A stretch of DNA of 64,000 nucleotides from Paraburkholderia phenazinium (GCF_900100735.1 NZ_FNCJ01000022.1:1-64000), one strand, 5' to 3'; shown: positions 1 to 10,739, counted from the stretch's first letter. Notes: generated by a model from the letters alone, not told the origin. Made by a program: numbers and translations.

Positions 1-848
1 TTGCCCGCCACGTATCGGCCGTCAGTGTCTTTTACCCAGGCAAGGTCCGGAATGTTGTCGAGGATCGCGGCCATCTGTGCGTTCGCGCTGCGGAGTTCGG
101 CTGCATGCTGCTGGAGTCCCTCGAACATGATGTTGAGTGCGTCGACCAATTGATCCAGTTCATCAGGCTTGCGCCGTGTCCGGCTTAAGCGCAATGGCGC
201 CATCGCAATGCCCGGTGTGCGTCCTCGCAGCGTCGCGGCAATATCGACGAGATGGCGCGTCGCGAGCCTGTGAACTATAAACAGGATGAACAACGCGACC
301 AGAAACGTTTTCGCCGCGTTGCTCACGAGAATCACCAACACCTGGCGTAACAGATCGCGATAGATGTCCGTCAGGCTAGCCTCAAGATGCAGGATCCCGA
401 TCTGGTGCCGGTCGTTGTCACAGCAATAGACGGGAAACTCCCTGACGACCGCGTTCTTGACCGGTACAGAACCTCGGAAAACCGTCAGCGGATTCGCGGC
501 CTGCGTTTCGCGGACTTCGACATAACGTATCAGGGGTAGGTGGAGCATGCCGTCGAGCTGCCCCTCCAACTGTTTGCTATCGAGAGCCCACAGCGCGTTG
601 CCGAGACCTGGTGCATAGCCTTCCTCAATTTCATTGAAGCGGTTCTGCAATCCTGTCACCTCAACCTGGTAACTTAGCAATAGCTGAACGACGGTCACCA
701 CCAACGTAACCATCGTACTGAACAGCAATACGCGGCCCAATAGGGCGACCGCGATTCCGCTGCGTGGCGTACTGAAAGTTTTGGCCAACGAGCCAGTATG
801 CGTAGCCAGCAAGATCAGCTCCCGGTAAGAGGGCCATCGTGACAACAA
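1..848 (-). CDS. Membrane sensor protein, HAMP plus PAS, 3' end outside window
   Basis: This is the N-terminal part of a signal-transduction protein read leftward; the frame is open from about 848 to base 1 and the C-terminal output domain is missing. It shows a first membrane segment (around 780-670), a periplasmic sensing region with an NALWALD stretch, a second membrane segment (about 350-265), a HAMP-like linker ending in a coiled coil (ELDQLVDALN), and the start of a PAS domain (DNIPDLAWVKD). The output is probably a histidine kinase or hybrid kinase; a cyclase is possible. The start is uncertain: TTG at 848 or 845 are the first candidates after a stop at 854-852. It lies just downstream of a periplasmic binding protein gene in the same orientation, so the pair may sense one ligand. 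Confidence 0.75.
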   Translation of the reverse strand, partial: MLSRWPSYRELILLATHTGSLAKTFSTPRSGIAVALLGRVLLFSTMVTLVVTVVQLLLSYQVEVTGLQNRFNEIEEGYAPGLGNALWALDSKQLEGQLDGMLHLPLIRYVEVRETQAANPLTVFRGSVPVKNAVVREFPVYCCDNDRHQIGILHLEASLTDIYRDLLRQVLVILVSNAAKTFLVALFILFIVHRLATRHLVDIAATLRGRTPGIAMAPLRLSRTRRKPDELDQLVDALNIMFEGLQQHAAELRSANAQMAAILDNIPDLAWVKDTDGRYVAG

Positions 849-953
849 TTTTCATGCCGCCGGTACGGGTCACGGGACCGATTGGGTATCGACCAGGCGC
901 AACGGACCCGACGATCTGCAACTGTAGTGCGCGAGGCTGCTCTGGAGCGCTTA

Positions 954-1895
954 CTAGTGGTAGTTCGCCAATACCGCACGAATCGCCGGATCATTCAGGT
1001 TGTTCGGCGTCACGGTCACCACGTCGACGAATACTTTGGGGCGGGGCGGATGGCCCTGCAAAGCCCCAACCAATGCTTCGACCGCACGATAACCCATACG
1101 GTAAGGATCCTGCACGATATCGGCATAAATGACGCCATGCTTGAGTCCATCCATGAATTCAGGGCGCCAGTCGAATACGACCAGGTGCGGACGATCGCCG
1201 ACCGCCCTGGCTTCAACGACTCGCAGGGCGCCATAGGCGATTGGCTCGGCCGGTGCGAAAACGGCATCGAGGTGGCCCGCATCGGCACTCAAGGCCTTGG
1301 CGATCAATTCCTCCGCATCACGGGGCCGGTACCCCACGTAGGTATCAACCACTACATCCCATCCTTCTTCCCGCGCAATGCTTAGAAACCCGTTTTCGCG
1401 CTCGGTCGTGGAACTGATGTTCGGTGCGAGCCGCAGCACTGCAACCCTCGCGCCCTTTCGCAGGACGGGCACAAGACTGAGCGCCGCCTTTTTGCCTGCG
1501 CCGAAATTGTCTGTATAAACGGTCGAGATGCCGTTGTAATCGGTAGTGTCCCGATCGACCAGGACCAGAGGGACGGGGATCGAAACGGGGGTTTTCCCCT
1601 GGAGGGGCTCAGGCACCAGGACAATGCCGGCCACGCCTTGCTGTACCAGGTAATCGATGATGCGCAACTGGAGGTTGGATGTGTCGAGCGACGTCCCGTC
1701 AGAAGGGTTGCGCATCAGGAGCTGGACATGCTGATCGTCGGCCGCCCGTTCGATTCCCTTGATCATCGCCTGGAAGAAGACAAGCGACGATCCGGCCAAT
1801 ACGACACCTATCTTGGCGGCGTACGCAGTTGGCAACATTCCGGCCAATACGGCAAACAGTACAACGAGCCTCAAGACCCTACGCATGATGGCCAC
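954..1895 (-). CDS. Periplasmic sugar-binding-type protein
   Basis: A 313-residue protein of the RbsB/Peripla_BP_4 class. It begins with a signal peptide (hydrophobic residues 8-26, cleavage after AYA) and then the typical start of a type I periplasmic binding fold (KIGVVLAGSSLVFFQAMIKGIERAA). The hinge-region motifs VAGIVLVPEP and PLVLVDRD follow. No ABC transporter genes adjoin it. The next gene downstream, about 100 bases away on the same strand, is a membrane sensor with a periplasmic domain, so a role as a receptor that presents a ligand to that sensor is more likely than uptake. The ligand cannot be told from sequence. Confidence 0.8.
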   Translation of the reverse strand: MAIMRRVLRLVVLFAVLAGMLPTAYAAKIGVVLAGSSLVFFQAMIKGIERAADDQHVQLLMRNPSDGTSLDTSNLQLRIIDYLVQQGVAGIVLVPEPLQGKTPVSIPVPLVLVDRDTTDYNGISTVYTDNFGAGKKAALSLVPVLRKGARVAVLRLAPNISSTTERENGFLSIAREEGWDVVVDTYVGYRPRDAEELIAKALSADAGHLDAVFAPAEPIAYGALRVVEARAVGDRPHLVVFDWRPEFMDGLKHGVIYADIVQDPYRMGYRAVEALVGALQGHPPRPKVFVDVVTVTPNNLNDPAIRAVLANYH

Positions 1896-2321
1896 CTCAC
1901 GGCGCCGGGACGCACCGCTCGCCCGCTAGGGGAAAGGCACGAGGATCTGGTACGCAGCAGTCACTACACCTTGCCGATCTCACTTCACCATCCTTGGTCT
2001 CATCTTGTACAACTTTTCAGACGTAGTTTCGCGTTGATCGGAGCGGCTATCGACCCTGTCGATGACCCCGGATCGCTCATGTGTGAGACGACTATCTTCG
2101 CGCTTGTACGGAGGTGAGGTCAAGCTGGTCAAAACACGGGCCGCGCAGCAAGGATTCAGGATTTCCTCACTGCATTTTCATCAAAGCCCTACCATTCGAG
2201 GCTTGTACCAATGATTTAAACTGTAGCAGTAAGCGTCTTCCGCGGTTCAGGTGAAGGCATGACGCTGCAAGCACAGACCGTGCAGCTGATCCAACCATGA
2301 CCCGACCGAACCTGTTTAACC
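1896..2321. other. Divergent intergenic region
   Basis: This 426-base gap separates the leftward binding-protein gene from the rightward GGDEF gene and must carry both promoters. No convincing coding frame, hairpin or operator could be recognised. Confidence 0.5.
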
Positions 2322-3740
2322 ATGACGCCTGAACTAAGCTCGATGTCTGAACGCATCGATGAGCAAGCTGATTCGCCACGCCCGCATTCGACAAACCGGT
2401 ATGCGCGCCTGCTTCCCTGGGCCGTTGCGCTTCTGTCGATACTTGTCTTTCTCATTGCCGCGCCGTTTGCGAAGACACCACTGCCTCAAGTGCCCGCATT
2501 TATCCCTGTATACGAATCGGCACTGATCCTTAACGATCTGATTACCTCGGTTCTTCTGTTTGGCCAGTGTGTCATCGCACGTTCGAGGGCACTTGGCGCA
2601 TTGGCCTGCGCCTATCTGTACACATCCGCGATCGCCCTTCTTCACATGTTGAGCTTTCCCGGCTTGTTTTCGCCAACAGGACTCCTGAATGCGGGACCGC
2701 AAAGCACGGCCTGGATATACATGTTCTGGCATGCCGGGTTTCCGTGCTTCGTCATTGCCTATGCGCTGCTGAAAGACAAGAAACAGCCCCGGGCGATGAA
2801 CGGCACTATCGGAGCTGGCAGGCTGATGTTGGTCGTCGGCGCTGTGCTTTGCCTCGCCGCGGGAATGGCTGGCCTCGCAATAGCAGGAGAAAGCCTGCTG
2901 CCTGAAGTCATACAGAACAACCATTACTCGCCGGCAATGCGATGGGTAGCGGGAACAACCTGGGGATTCTGTCTCCTTGCCTTTGCGGTGCTATACCGAC
3001 AAAGACACCGTTCGACAATCGACCTGTGGCTCATGGTCGTGATGTGCGTCTGGATTTGCGACGTCGCTCTGAGTGCCGTGTTCAATGGAGGGCGCTACGA
3101 CCTCGGGTTCTATGTCGGACGATTCTATGGCATGTGCGCAGCCAGCTTCGTGCTGCTGTTGCTGTTGGTCGAAAATACGTTTCTTCATTCGCGACTTGCT
3201 GCAGCACTTGACGAGTTGAAACGGCTTGCTACGACAGATCCGCTGACGGGCGTCGCCAATCGCCGCGCCTTTGACGCCGCGCTGGCGGCGCACTGGCAAC
3301 GCGGCGTCCACGACCGCTCGACATTGTCGTTGCTGATGATCGACATCGACTTCTTCAAACGTTTCAACGACCGCTATGGCCACGTCGAAGGCGACCGATG
3401 TCTCGTGCTCGTTGCCGAATGCCTCGCGCGGACCGTACGGCGCGGAAACGATCTGGTTGCACGCTACGGTGGCGAAGAGTTCGTGGTTCTGTTGCCGGAG
3501 ACCGATACGGTGGCGGCGGCTCACGTCGGCCAGCGGATGTGCGACGCGGTGCTCGAGCTTGCAATTCCCCATGGCGATTTACCACATATGCCCCACGTCT
3601 CGATCAGTGTCGGCGTCGCCAGCCGGGTCATCGAAACGGGCGTTGAGATGACGGATCTGACCAAGGCTGCCGATCACGCGCTCTATCTGGCAAAAGCTGC
3701 GGGGCGTGGCCGGGTCGATATCGCACTCATGGATCAATAA
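2322..3740 (+). CDS. Diguanylate cyclase with N-terminal MASE4-like membrane sensor
   Basis: Predicted to make cyclic di-GMP from GTP at the inner membrane. Residues about 28-275 form a multi-helix membrane domain that resembles MASE4 (VPAFIPVYESALILNDLITSV near the start). Residues about 295-470 are a GGDEF domain with DPLTGVANRRAF, DIDFFKRFND and the active-site loop RYGGEEF. An RGND sequence lies five residues before GGEEF, which fits the inhibitory I-site, so product feedback control is likely. ATG at 2343 (MSERID) is an alternative start. The gene stands alone, divergent from the binding-protein/sensor pair. Confidence 0.88.
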   Translation: MTPELSSMSERIDEQADSPRPHSTNRYARLLPWAVALLSILVFLIAAPFAKTPLPQVPAFIPVYESALILNDLITSVLLFGQCVIARSRALGALACAYLYTSAIALLHMLSFPGLFSPTGLLNAGPQSTAWIYMFWHAGFPCFVIAYALLKDKKQPRAMNGTIGAGRLMLVVGAVLCLAAGMAGLAIAGESLLPEVIQNNHYSPAMRWVAGTTWGFCLLAFAVLYRQRHRSTIDLWLMVVMCVWICDVALSAVFNGGRYDLGFYVGRFYGMCAASFVLLLLLVENTFLHSRLAAALDELKRLATTDPLTGVANRRAFDAALAAHWQRGVHDRSTLSLLMIDIDFFKRFNDRYGHVEGDRCLVLVAECLARTVRRGNDLVARYGGEEFVVLLPETDTVAAAHVGQRMCDAVLELAIPHGDLPHMPHVSISVGVASRVIETGVEMTDLTKAADHALYLAKAAGRGRVDIALMDQ

Positions 3741-3798
3741 CGCTGGCACAATCGTGCCACGGCATGCCGGCCGGAAACCGGCGAGGACGAATTTAAAA

Positions 3799-4029
3799 AT
3801 GCATACCACAGATCGCCAGCTTGTTATCGACGTAACGACGAAGGTAACGGTGAAGCAAGACGGGAGCGTGACGACCACGGTCGAGCACGTAGACGACGCG
3901 CTTGGAGCCGACAGAACGCAAATGTTCCGCGATTTTGCCGCACAGGAAAACCTGGATTTGACGAGCCAAGATCAAATTGAGGCCGTGGCCGGCCAGTTTG
4001 TCGAAAAATTTGGACCGACGCTTCCGTAG
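3799..4029 (+). CDS. Small hypothetical protein
   Basis: A 76-residue protein starting at ATG 3799, chosen because a purine-rich ribosome site (GAGGA) lies just upstream and because upstream codons overlap the preceding GGDEF gene. The sequence is polar, with a beta-like first half (VIDVTTKVTVKQDGSVTTTVEHVDD) and an acidic helical second half; no signal peptide or membrane segment. No family is recognised. It follows the cyclase gene by 58 bases and may be cotranscribed with it. Confidence 0.5.
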   Translation: MHTTDRQLVIDVTTKVTVKQDGSVTTTVEHVDDALGADRTQMFRDFAAQENLDLTSQDQIEAVAGQFVEKFGPTLP

Positions 4030-4120
4030 GCCACGATCCCAATTCAATGGACGCCACCGCGCTACAAACGATGTCGTCCTCTCCAAGATAGGCACCGGAC
4101 TGCACTTCGATGAGTTCCAG

Positions 4121-4486
4121 CTAGTGTTGCAGTGAAATTTCGACGCGCCGGTTACTTGCTCGCCCTTCGGCCGTCGTGTTGGAAGCGACGGGCTCGGGCG
4201 TCGGTGCAGGCGGCACACCGCATTGGAATACGAGTCTTCCGGGATCGACGCCATCGCGGAACGGTTTGGTCGAATCGACAGTTCGCACTGGCTCGTCGCC
4301 GCACATGCGCCTGGCGACCTTCATGCAGGTCGCCTGGCTGGAAAATATGCCGTGACAGTCGACCTGGTATGTCCGCACGCCGTCCCTTGGCTGCAACTCA
4401 TAGGCGTTGAACGTCGGGCCGGAAGCGCTGGAGCAGGCTGCCAGAGACAGCGCGGACAGAATAGGTGCGAGATGGAGAATCTTCAC
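4121..4486 (-). CDS. Lipoprotein with only the C-terminal tip of an OmpA domain
   Basis: A 121-residue lipoprotein. GTG at 4486 is chosen as start because TCCGGAG lies seven bases upstream; an in-frame ATG further upstream would overlap the adhesin gene. The signal peptide ends in a lipobox (LSLAAC). The last residues, SNTTAEGRASNRRVEISL, match the closing strand of OmpA/MotB peptidoglycan-binding domains, but the rest of that domain, including the conserved D and R that contact peptidoglycan, is absent. The middle contains several cysteines (DCHG, CMKVARRMCG). It lies directly downstream of the trimeric autotransporter on the same strand, a position where Burkholderia often carry an OmpA-type partner gene. 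Confidence 0.65.
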   Translation of the reverse strand: MKILHLAPILSALSLAACSSASGPTFNAYELQPRDGVRTYQVDCHGIFSSQATCMKVARRMCGDEPVRTVDSTKPFRDGVDPGRLVFQCGVPPAPTPEPVASNTTAEGRASNRRVEISLQH

Positions 4487-4652
4487 TGTAATGCTCCGGA
4501 AAATCTGTGTGTAGAAGCCAAGCTCGCGCGTTGACGCGAGCTGGTTCGCTCGTATTTCTTGAGACCGGCAAGGCCCGTCCGATCCTGTGCTGACCGATTG
4601 ACAGGACGGGCACGCACTGCCGGGTATGGGTTCGAGACGCCCCGTTTCGCAG

Positions 4653-6305
4653 TCACTTCCACTGATGCAGCATGCCTGCGCCCACGACTCGCTGGCTTCC
4701 GCTGAAGCCGCCATTCATCGTCGCCTTCAGGTTCTCGGTGATACGAGCCTGCATGCCGACCGCCATCGCCTTCTGACCTAAAAAAGTCGCCGTGCCGACA
4801 CCCATCGCGAAATTCGAGTCGCGATCCATGTGCGGAATCGACGCCATCGCAGCGGTCGCAGCAATCCCCTCGCGCGCCATCGAGTCCGTTTGCTGGATCT
4901 GTTGCTGCATCTGGCCGACCTGGTTGCTCAGATTGTTCACCGACGTCGACAGTGCGGTCGATACTGCATTCAACTGGTTGAGGTTGACCGCGTCGGTTCC
5001 TTCCGTACCTGCCGCCACGTTGACAACCTGCCGGTTCGACGAAGCCGAGCCCACCGCCAGCACATTCGAGCGTCCGCCGTCGTCGCTGCCCGTGCCGATC
5101 GACGTCGATCCAGCACCACTCGACGTCGCCCCGGCACCGATCGCGGTCGAGCCATTGCCGGTTGCATGCGAGTTGTTGCCGACCGCGGTGCTGCTGGAAC
5201 CGGACGCCACCGACCCCGATCTGCCTGCCGATGAGTTCGAACCCGTAGGGCCCGGCAGACCGCTGGAACTGCCAGAATTGGACGAGAACGATCCGCCATT
5301 GTTGGTCGTCCGTTGATTGATCAAAGTAGTCAACTGGGTTGCCACCGAATCCAGTTGGGAGACGTTGACCGCATCGGTTCCGCTACGCCCTGCGGCGAGA
5401 CCGGTAATCTGCCGATTGCCGACATTGACTTCGCCCGCCGACGACTGCGGGCTGCTCAACCCGTACGCGATGTAGTTGGTCAATGCACCTACCGTCGTCA
5501 GCGACCCTGCGCCGAGCGCCACGCCACCAGGCGCGGTCGAATCGACGATTGCGCCGTTCCCGATGCCCACACCATTGTTGCCGTTCACCACAGTCGTCGG
5601 GCCGACCGCCACCGACTCGGCGCCCACGGCGAGCGAATCAGCTTGCGCCGAATTTGCATGGAAATACATTTGTCCCGTCACTGCGAACGACGACAGCGCG
5701 CCGGCAAGCTGACGCACCGTGACTGCATCCTGCGACTGCGTACCGTCGGCGACGTTGGTCAATTGCCGGTAGGTGTTCGTCGTCGCATCGCCAAACGACA
5801 CGGCGCCGAGCAGGGTTCCATCCGACGTATTGAACGGAATCGAGTGACTACCGACCGCAATCGAGCCGACCCCCGACAGAATCGCCCGATCCGACACCGA
5901 TTCGGAGCCGATCGCGACACCGCCGGCGACCGTCACGTTCGACTGCGCGCCGAGCGCGAGGCCGTTCGCCGACGCCGCCTGCGCACCGTTTCCGGCTGCA
6001 AGGCTACTCGCTCCGCCCGCGACAGCCTGCGGGCCGATCGCGACACTGTCGGTACCTAGTGCCTGACTGTCCGCTGCGGTGGAATTCGCGTGAAAATACT
6101 CGATGCCCTGCGAATTGATGTTGTCGATGACCGAGCCAACGCTGTTGTTGACCGTGGTTGTGCCGTTCGCGTTGTACGTCGTATAGGTCGGCGCTGAGAT
6201 TGTGCCGGTCGACGGGTTGTAGGTCGCACCGCCGCCGAGTGCCGCGGCAGTGCCGTTGCCCAGATTGTTCACGTTCGTCGTGATCGAGCCGACACTCGTC
6301 GACAC
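4653..6305 (-). pseudogene. Trimeric autotransporter adhesin, C-terminal part (after frameshift)
   Basis: This is the C-terminal portion of the adhesin whose N-terminal part lies at 6269-8362. It holds further head repeats (AVGSN/AIG type), several YadA-stalk necks with QLTNVADGTQSQDAVTVRQL and QVVNVAAGTEGTDAVNLNQL motifs, a short coiled coil, and a YadA-type membrane anchor at the end (about 60 residues, closing with MLHQWK). The frame has no proper start of its own; the first GTG/ATG candidates are internal. Joined to the upstream part with a two-base correction near 6303-6306, the gene would encode about 1235 residues. As written, the passenger would have no outer-membrane anchor. Confidence 0.85.
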
Positions 6306-8362
6306 AAGCCCGTCGACAGTGAGCCGATGCCGGTCGAAGTCGACGTGGAAAGCGACGCGACCGCGCTGTTCGCCGTCGAAAGGCCGGTCGATGTGGATGT
6401 CGACAGCGCATTGATCGCCTGATTCGCCGCATACAATTGCGAGCCGTTGATGGCATCCGTGCTCGTCGAACTGATCCGTCCTGCCGCCACGTTGGTGATC
6501 TGGCGCTCGCTACCCGGGGCGCCGACGCTTACGACACTCGCAGGATTCGTTCCCTGAAAATTGTACGTCGTGCCGCCGATCGTCGCGCTTGCGGTGGGAT
6601 TCGGCGCGGCGGTCACAGAGCCCGAACCCAGCGCGACGTCTCCCGCATTGTTGGCCACCGCGGAAGCGCCGAATGCGACCGCGCCAGCCGCGGCAGCCGT
6701 CGAGGCGTTGCCGAGCGCGACCGAACCCTGCCCCTGGGCATTGTTCGAATTGCCGATCGCCACAGCGCCGTTGCCATTTGCCGTGTTGTTCGCGCCCGCC
6801 GTCACCGCGCCGGTGCCGATTGAACTGTTCGGATCACCGATCGCCACGGCGCCATTGCCGCTCGCCGTTTGCCCGTCACCGAGCGCAACTGCACCCGTGC
6901 CGGACGTCACTTGCGAATCGTGGCCGCCTGCCAACGAACCCACGCCGGCGGCAGCAGCGACTGTGCTGCTGTCGCCGAAGGCGACCGTGGAAGCGGCAAG
7001 CGCCTGTGCGCCATTTCCGAGGGCAAGGGAATTGGTTCCGCTTGCATTGGAATTAACAGCAAAGGCGGTTGCGCCCTGCCCGCTTGCAGTCGCGGACGCC
7101 CCAATGGCAACCGCAGATGTACCCGTTGCAGCCGAGGAAGCGCCTATCGCGAGTCCGTTGATCGTGCTGGCTGCCGCTGCATCACCAATCGCGATTGCAG
7201 AGGCCGCCGACGCGCTCGATTGTCCGCCGACGGCAATCGCATTGCTGCCCGATGCCACAGCACCTGCGGTGGCGTTACCGCCCAGCGCCACTGCACCGGC
7301 CGCGGAGGCTCGCACCGCCGTAGCGGCCGTGGCGCCGCCGACACCAATTGCCACCGCATCGGTGCCAGTCGCTTGCGACCAGGTGCCAAGGGCCGTGGAG
7401 TCCGCCCCCGATGCGGTGGCGACGGTACCCACGGCCGTGCCCCATGTTCCGGTGGCGGTCGACGCAAGGCCGAGTGCCGTACTGCCCTGCCCGGTGGCGG
7501 TCGAGCCATTGCCCAGAGCAGTCGCTTCGAAGGTACTGCCACCGCCCGGCAGCGACGTGCCCGAAGCACCGGCCGCATTGGCATTTGCGCCGATGGCGAT
7601 CGGCGAGCCACCGGCGCCCGAAGCGGCAGCCCGGGCGTTGGAGCCTATCGCGATACTGGAACCGGAGGTACTGCTAGCCGTCGCGCCAGGACCAATGGCG
7701 ACCGTAGTCGCGTCCAGAGCCTGCGCTGCTGCCCCCATGGCGAGAGCGTTAAGTCCATCCGCAACGGAGTTAACGCCAAAGGCTATTGCCGACTGACCGT
7801 TGGCGGCGGCTGCCTGGCCGAGTGCGAGAGCGTTAAGACCAGTCGCGTTCGAAAAAACACCGATCGCCATCCCATTGAGGCCATTGGTGAAATTGCTATA
7901 ACCGATAGAAATCGAGGCATTGCCGTTTGCAGTAGTGGACGTGCCCAGTGCAACCGAATCCTGGCCGTTCGCCACTGCGCCGTTCCCTACGGCTGTAGCA
8001 CTCGCCGCGGACGCCGTTGCACTCCCGCCCACCGCCGTGGCCCCGGTAGCGCTGGCCGTGGATAGAAAGCCCACACACGAAGAACTACCGTTATAGAAGT
8101 TATAGGGTGATGTAGAGCAACTCACCTGCGCCTCCGCTTGCGCGCACCATCCACCCAGGCCCATCAACAATAGTACGGTGACGACGCGTGAATCAGGACC
8201 GTGCAGAGTAGAAGCGCCCTGCTCGCCACGCTGATCATTTTGCCCTCCGCATACGGTGGCCTCGGCCCCCGACCTGCCCTTGCCGCACGACTTGTTCAGC
8301 TCCGACACGGCTACAAAGGCACCTAGAGCCTTATTCCAGATCGACCGATATACCTTGTTCAT
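6269..8362 (-). pseudogene. Trimeric autotransporter adhesin, N-terminal passenger (BpaC-like)
   Basis: Surface adhesin of the YadA/BpaC type. The start at 8362 gives the extended signal peptide MNKVYRSIWNKALGAFVAVSE (ESPR) and has GGGAAAA-like purines upstream; an ATG 45 bases earlier is less likely. After the signal come dozens of degenerate 14-residue left-handed beta-roll head repeats (patterns such as TAVGNGAVANGQDSVALG), then the first neck (NVAAGRISSTSTDAINGSQLYAANQ). The frame runs off into a short wrong-frame tail (LCRRVSARSRRT) at about 6300. There the coding strand reads TTGTGTCG where TTGTCG would keep frame with the downstream stalk and anchor. Either a frameshift mutation, a slippage-based off state, or a sequencing error. 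Confidence 0.88.
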
Positions 8363-9530
8363 ATTTTTCCCATTCGATATTTTTAGCAACCACCCCACAT
8401 ATCGCAAGGATGGCGAAATATAAAAATCGAAATGAATTTGTTAGCGCTACGTTGCTTTATTGTGCGGAACTGCATTTACTTTCGACTGATGTCTATGCTT
8501 AGATATCCTAAGTCATGACGTGCGCCATCCTCCTTCAAACAGGCATCACATTAGAAACGTATTGATGAGGGGCCGCTGGACCGTTTCTATTGTCTGGCAT
8601 TCTGGCCGTGCAGACTGCAGCAGGCCGTTAGCTTATGAAGGTCCGCAGGGCCACAAGATATCGATGTCAATTGCGTGAAAGAGCGCTAATTTTCTACCTA
8701 AATTCAATCGTTGGCTTGGCAAACGTTTGCCTTTCACTTCACGGCCCGGGAAAAACCTCATGATTGACAGTCCTCCATGAAGTATTGCGATTGCGCTCTC
8801 GGCACGACATGGCAAACGCTCCAGCGCCGCACGCCAAGCGTCATATTTTCTGTATCAGCAACGAGTTGCGCACTATGTGAACCGATTACCGGGAAATGCG
8901 TGCGTCGACGTGGACTTTTCGTGACGACAAGTAAGGAAAGGTAAGTTCCATTAAGTATTTGATGAAACTTTCGCATAGGTATTTTCACTTGTCCATAGAA
9001 ACCCCATGAGTATCATGAGAATATTTATATATTTAACAACGTCTCCGATCATCATTAGGAAAACATTTGATATCAATTAAGGATTAACTGACATAAGAAT
9101 AAAGAAATGCTTATCGAAATCGCTTTTATGTCGGAAAGATTTGTGTTGGTGTGCTGCCAGCCGCCTCGTCTGCTCGGTAGTTCAGTAGAGAAAACAACTG
9201 TCTCGCGCAAACCGTGCGACGCGGTCTGCGCAGCGGCCTGACCGCAACTACCTGGCTCCAGGCACCGCGCGACGCAGAGCGCCATCCATTCGGAGGGAAT
9301 GCCTAACAAAAAATAAGGAAATCCTGAATATCAAGCCGCGGCACATGTACACGAGGCTGGCGGGTGCTTCCAGAGTGGCTGCGCAATCCTTTGCGCGCCT
9401 CGTGCCAGCACATCTTCCCCAGGTAAAGAGAATCGCCAAAGCTGCCGTTAATCATTCAGAGGAGGACCGTGCCTGACAGGTGAAGGTGGGCTAGCTGGTC
9501 GCAGTCTCAAACCCGTTCGCTAGAACCACC
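8363..9530. other. Long AT-richer region without a convincing gene
   Basis: About 1.17 kb with clearly lower GC than the rest. Short open frames on the minus strand (for example 8758-8988 and 9073-9309) lack family resemblance, good ribosome sites and the codon bias of neighbours. The left end must contain the adhesin promoter. Such AT-rich tracts upstream of adhesins often bind H-NS-type silencers; that is inference. Confidence 0.5.
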
Positions 9531-10674
9531 ATGATACGTACCGCACTTTCGTCCATGTCGATCAGTCGACGCTTCGGTATTCAGGCCACGGTCGTCTTTG
9601 TTCCCATCCTGATGTTGTTCTGCTGGCTCTTCGCCCACGAGTGGTCTGCCTACACAAAGGCCGACGAGGCGCTCGACAGCTTTCAATCGTTCCGCCTGAC
9701 GCTGCTCGCGATGGAGAAGGTCTCCGCGTAACGCGGGCCGACCAACGGGGTGCTCGGAGAAGACTTGCCGATTCCGGCAGAGCGCGCCGCCGCGCTGCAG
9801 CGGGCGCGCCACGAAAGCGATAGACAGATCGCCTTGCTGGCCGATTCGCTGAGCAGGGACCATTGTTCGCATTGTTCCAGCGAACTCGGCACCGTGAGCG
9901 CATTACAGGTCGATCTGGCCGCTGCGCGGCTCAACGTCGATCAACTTGCCCGTCTCGCGCGAGCGCAACGCGGCGATCACGCGTTGCAGGACGCGGGGAA
10001 CCGGATGATAGCGATCATCCCCGAGTTCCTGCAGACGAACAGCTCGCCATCGAACGTACGCGCGGCCGTATCGAGCAGTTGCGCGCCATGATCGACGCGC
10101 GCAGCCTTACCCTCAGCGCCTCGGATCCGCAAGCGCTCGCCGCGATGAACGAGCAATACTTCGGGATCGGCCTGCGCTACGTTGCCAGCGTGCGTGCCCT
10201 CGCCCTCCAACCCGGCGGCGCAGACATCTCGACCGCCCAGTTTGCGCAACACTACGTACCCACCATGCGGGCCATTACCGGCTTTCGCGACAGCGTGATC
10301 GGTCTTGCGCAAGGCGAACTCCGTGAAAACCGCCAGAGTGCGCTTCTCACTCTGGCCGGCGCGGGTCTCGCCGAAACCGCGCTACTCGCCGTGCTGATCT
10401 GGATGGTCGCGGGGTTCATGCGCCATGTGATCGGCCCGTTCGTTCAGGCCACCGGCATTATCGACGCGATTGCCCGCGACGATCTGGCCACGGAGATCCC
10501 CGAGGTGTCTGCATCGCGTTTTCTGCGGATCTTAATGCGGATGGCTTCGACGTCACTGCGACTCTAAAGCGTGCGGACCGCATGCTCTGCGAGGCGAAAC
10601 TGGCCGGGCGCAACTGCGTCATGGCCGATACGGGCGACGCCCTGGACGAACCGCACAGCGCGCTCGGCCTCTGA
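9531..10674 (+). pseudogene. Decayed membrane GGDEF gene
   Basis: Remnant of a transmembrane sensor diguanylate cyclase. It starts with MIRTALSSMSISRRFG and a membrane helix, then an in-frame TAA at about 9729-9731 interrupts KVSA*RGPTNGVLGED, where a GAA codon would restore the frame. A frameshift near 10030 moves the periplasmic domain into another frame (TRGRIEQLRAMIDARSLTLS), which continues through the second membrane helix and part of HAMP. A deletion then joins HAMP to the very end of a GGDEF domain (FSADLNADGFDV, LKRADRMLCEAKLAGRN). The GG[DE]EF catalytic loop is gone. It lies at the left edge of the T3SS island. Confidence 0.85.
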
Positions 10675-10739
10675 CGCCGTCACAGCGGCCGGCTTCTGCG
10701 CCGCTCACCAGAATCTCTCACACAGCCCCCCCTTCACAT

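Noticed and set aside
6561..7796. 411-codon open frame on the plus strand
   Set aside because: It is antisense to the adhesin head repeats; the repeats keep stops out of this frame, and its Ala/Pro periodicity mirrors them.
8758..9439. Short minus-strand frames in the AT-rich gap
   Set aside because: No ribosome sites, no codon bias, no recognisable sequence.
9516..9520. TTCGC upstream of the GGDEF remnant as a PIP half-site
   Set aside because: No second TTCGC or TTCG at the 20-base period on either side.
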